Part shown: positions 6,705 through 6,903 of the stretch, in pieces
Layout: each line of letters begins with the position of its first letter
Numbering within the stretch: position 1 is the first letter of the stretch
NCBI GenBank assembly: GCA_947653315.1
Contig: CANTGP010000159.1
Coordinates: 1-6,903 of the forward strand
Source: an uncultured Lachnospiraceae bacterium
Lineage (GTDB): Bacteria; Bacillota; Clostridia; Lachnospirales; Lachnospiraceae
DNA: 6,903 bases
Direction of reading: 5' to 3'
Program-made: the position numbers and the translations under genes
The notes under the pieces: generated by a model
Told to the model about the DNA's origin: nothing
Databases searched by the model: none
Seen by the model: only the letters and a program-made list of their open reading frames with translations

Positions 6705-6903
6705 TTATTGATTCCCGCCTACAATCCCGTCAATAATGGACATGATTTCATCTTCCTGCCTTTTGATTTCACGCTTTGCATTTTCCATTTTTTCAACATG
6801 TTTCCCGATTCGCTCCAAGATTCTTTCCTGTTCCCGGATGGCAGGAATCGGAACCTGAAAATGTTTAAAGGTATCTTCATCCAAATACCACCTGTTCGTT
6901 GAT
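6705..6903 (-). CDS. hsdS: Type I restriction-modification specificity subunit, C-terminal end (cut by the right edge)
   Basis: An open minus-strand frame enters from the right edge and ends at a TAA (6705-6707), giving the last 65 residues of a protein. It contains FKHFQVPIPAIREQERI, the typical HsdS segment (a vPiP...EQerI pattern at the end of a target recognition domain). A long charged helix follows (about residues 22-56 of the visible part, rich in Glu, Lys and Arg), matching the conserved coiled-coil spacer of S subunits. HsdS selects the DNA target for the methyltransferase and nuclease subunits, whose genes would lie upstream, outside the window. The true start and full length are unseen. 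It could also be a lone or recombined specificity gene; the fragment cannot tell. Confidence 0.72.
   Translation of the reverse strand, partial: STNRWYLDEDTFKHFQVPIPAIREQERILERIGKHVEKMENAKREIKRQEDEIMSIIDGIVGGNQ

Noticed and set aside
6606..6902. Plus-strand 98-codon open frame at the right end
   Set aside because: It runs antisense to the hsdS end and across the alarmone synthetase promoter; the minus-strand frame gives a recognisable HsdS C-terminus.
5891..6903. Alarmone synthetase next to a restriction gene read as a toxic SAS defence module
   Set aside because: The protein has standard small alarmone synthetase motifs, its own promoter, and no small antitoxin gene or fused antitoxin domain beside it.

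Overview
The window looks like a chromosomal stretch from a gut-type Clostridium-class bacterium, most likely Lachnospiraceae (Bacillota). This is inferred from the protein types: a large LplA-like lipoprotein solute-binding protein paired with a GH42 beta-galactosidase, a multi-TM GGDEF receptor and a Firmicutes-style small alarmone synthetase. It also fits Firmicutes-type promoters (perfect TATAAT boxes) and purine-rich ribosome binding sites. No species can be named from the sequence alone.

Every supported gene is on the minus strand, so the locus reads from right to left. At the right edge (6705-6903) is the last 65 codons of a type I restriction specificity subunit (hsdS). After a 130-base gap with its own promoter comes a (p)ppGpp synthetase of the small alarmone synthetase family (5891-6574). 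Next, behind another clear promoter, is an 8-TM diguanylate cyclase with an extracytoplasmic beta-rich sensor region (3975-5681). A third promoter, with a palindrome around its -10 box and a cre-like element beside it, precedes a sugar-uptake lipoprotein (2115-3872). That gene overlaps a GH42 beta-galactosidase (101-2131) by 17 bases. A further gene seems to start at base 38 and runs off the left edge.

Functionally there are two parts. The binding protein and the GH42 enzyme form a translationally coupled pair, probably for capture and intracellular cleavage of a galactose-containing oligosaccharide; the permeases are not in the window. Upstream of them, two enzymes making different nucleotide second messengers, (p)ppGpp and c-di-GMP, stand side by side with separate promoters of similar sequence. 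Whether the cyclase senses the sugar handled by the downstream pair is a reasonable but untested idea. I see no CRISPR array, tRNA, rRNA, insertion sequence or clear phage gene. No gene-free stretch exceeds 130 bases. Nothing here can be called a new system with confidence; the most unusual points are the signalling gene pair, the receptor architecture and the promoter in front of the binding protein.
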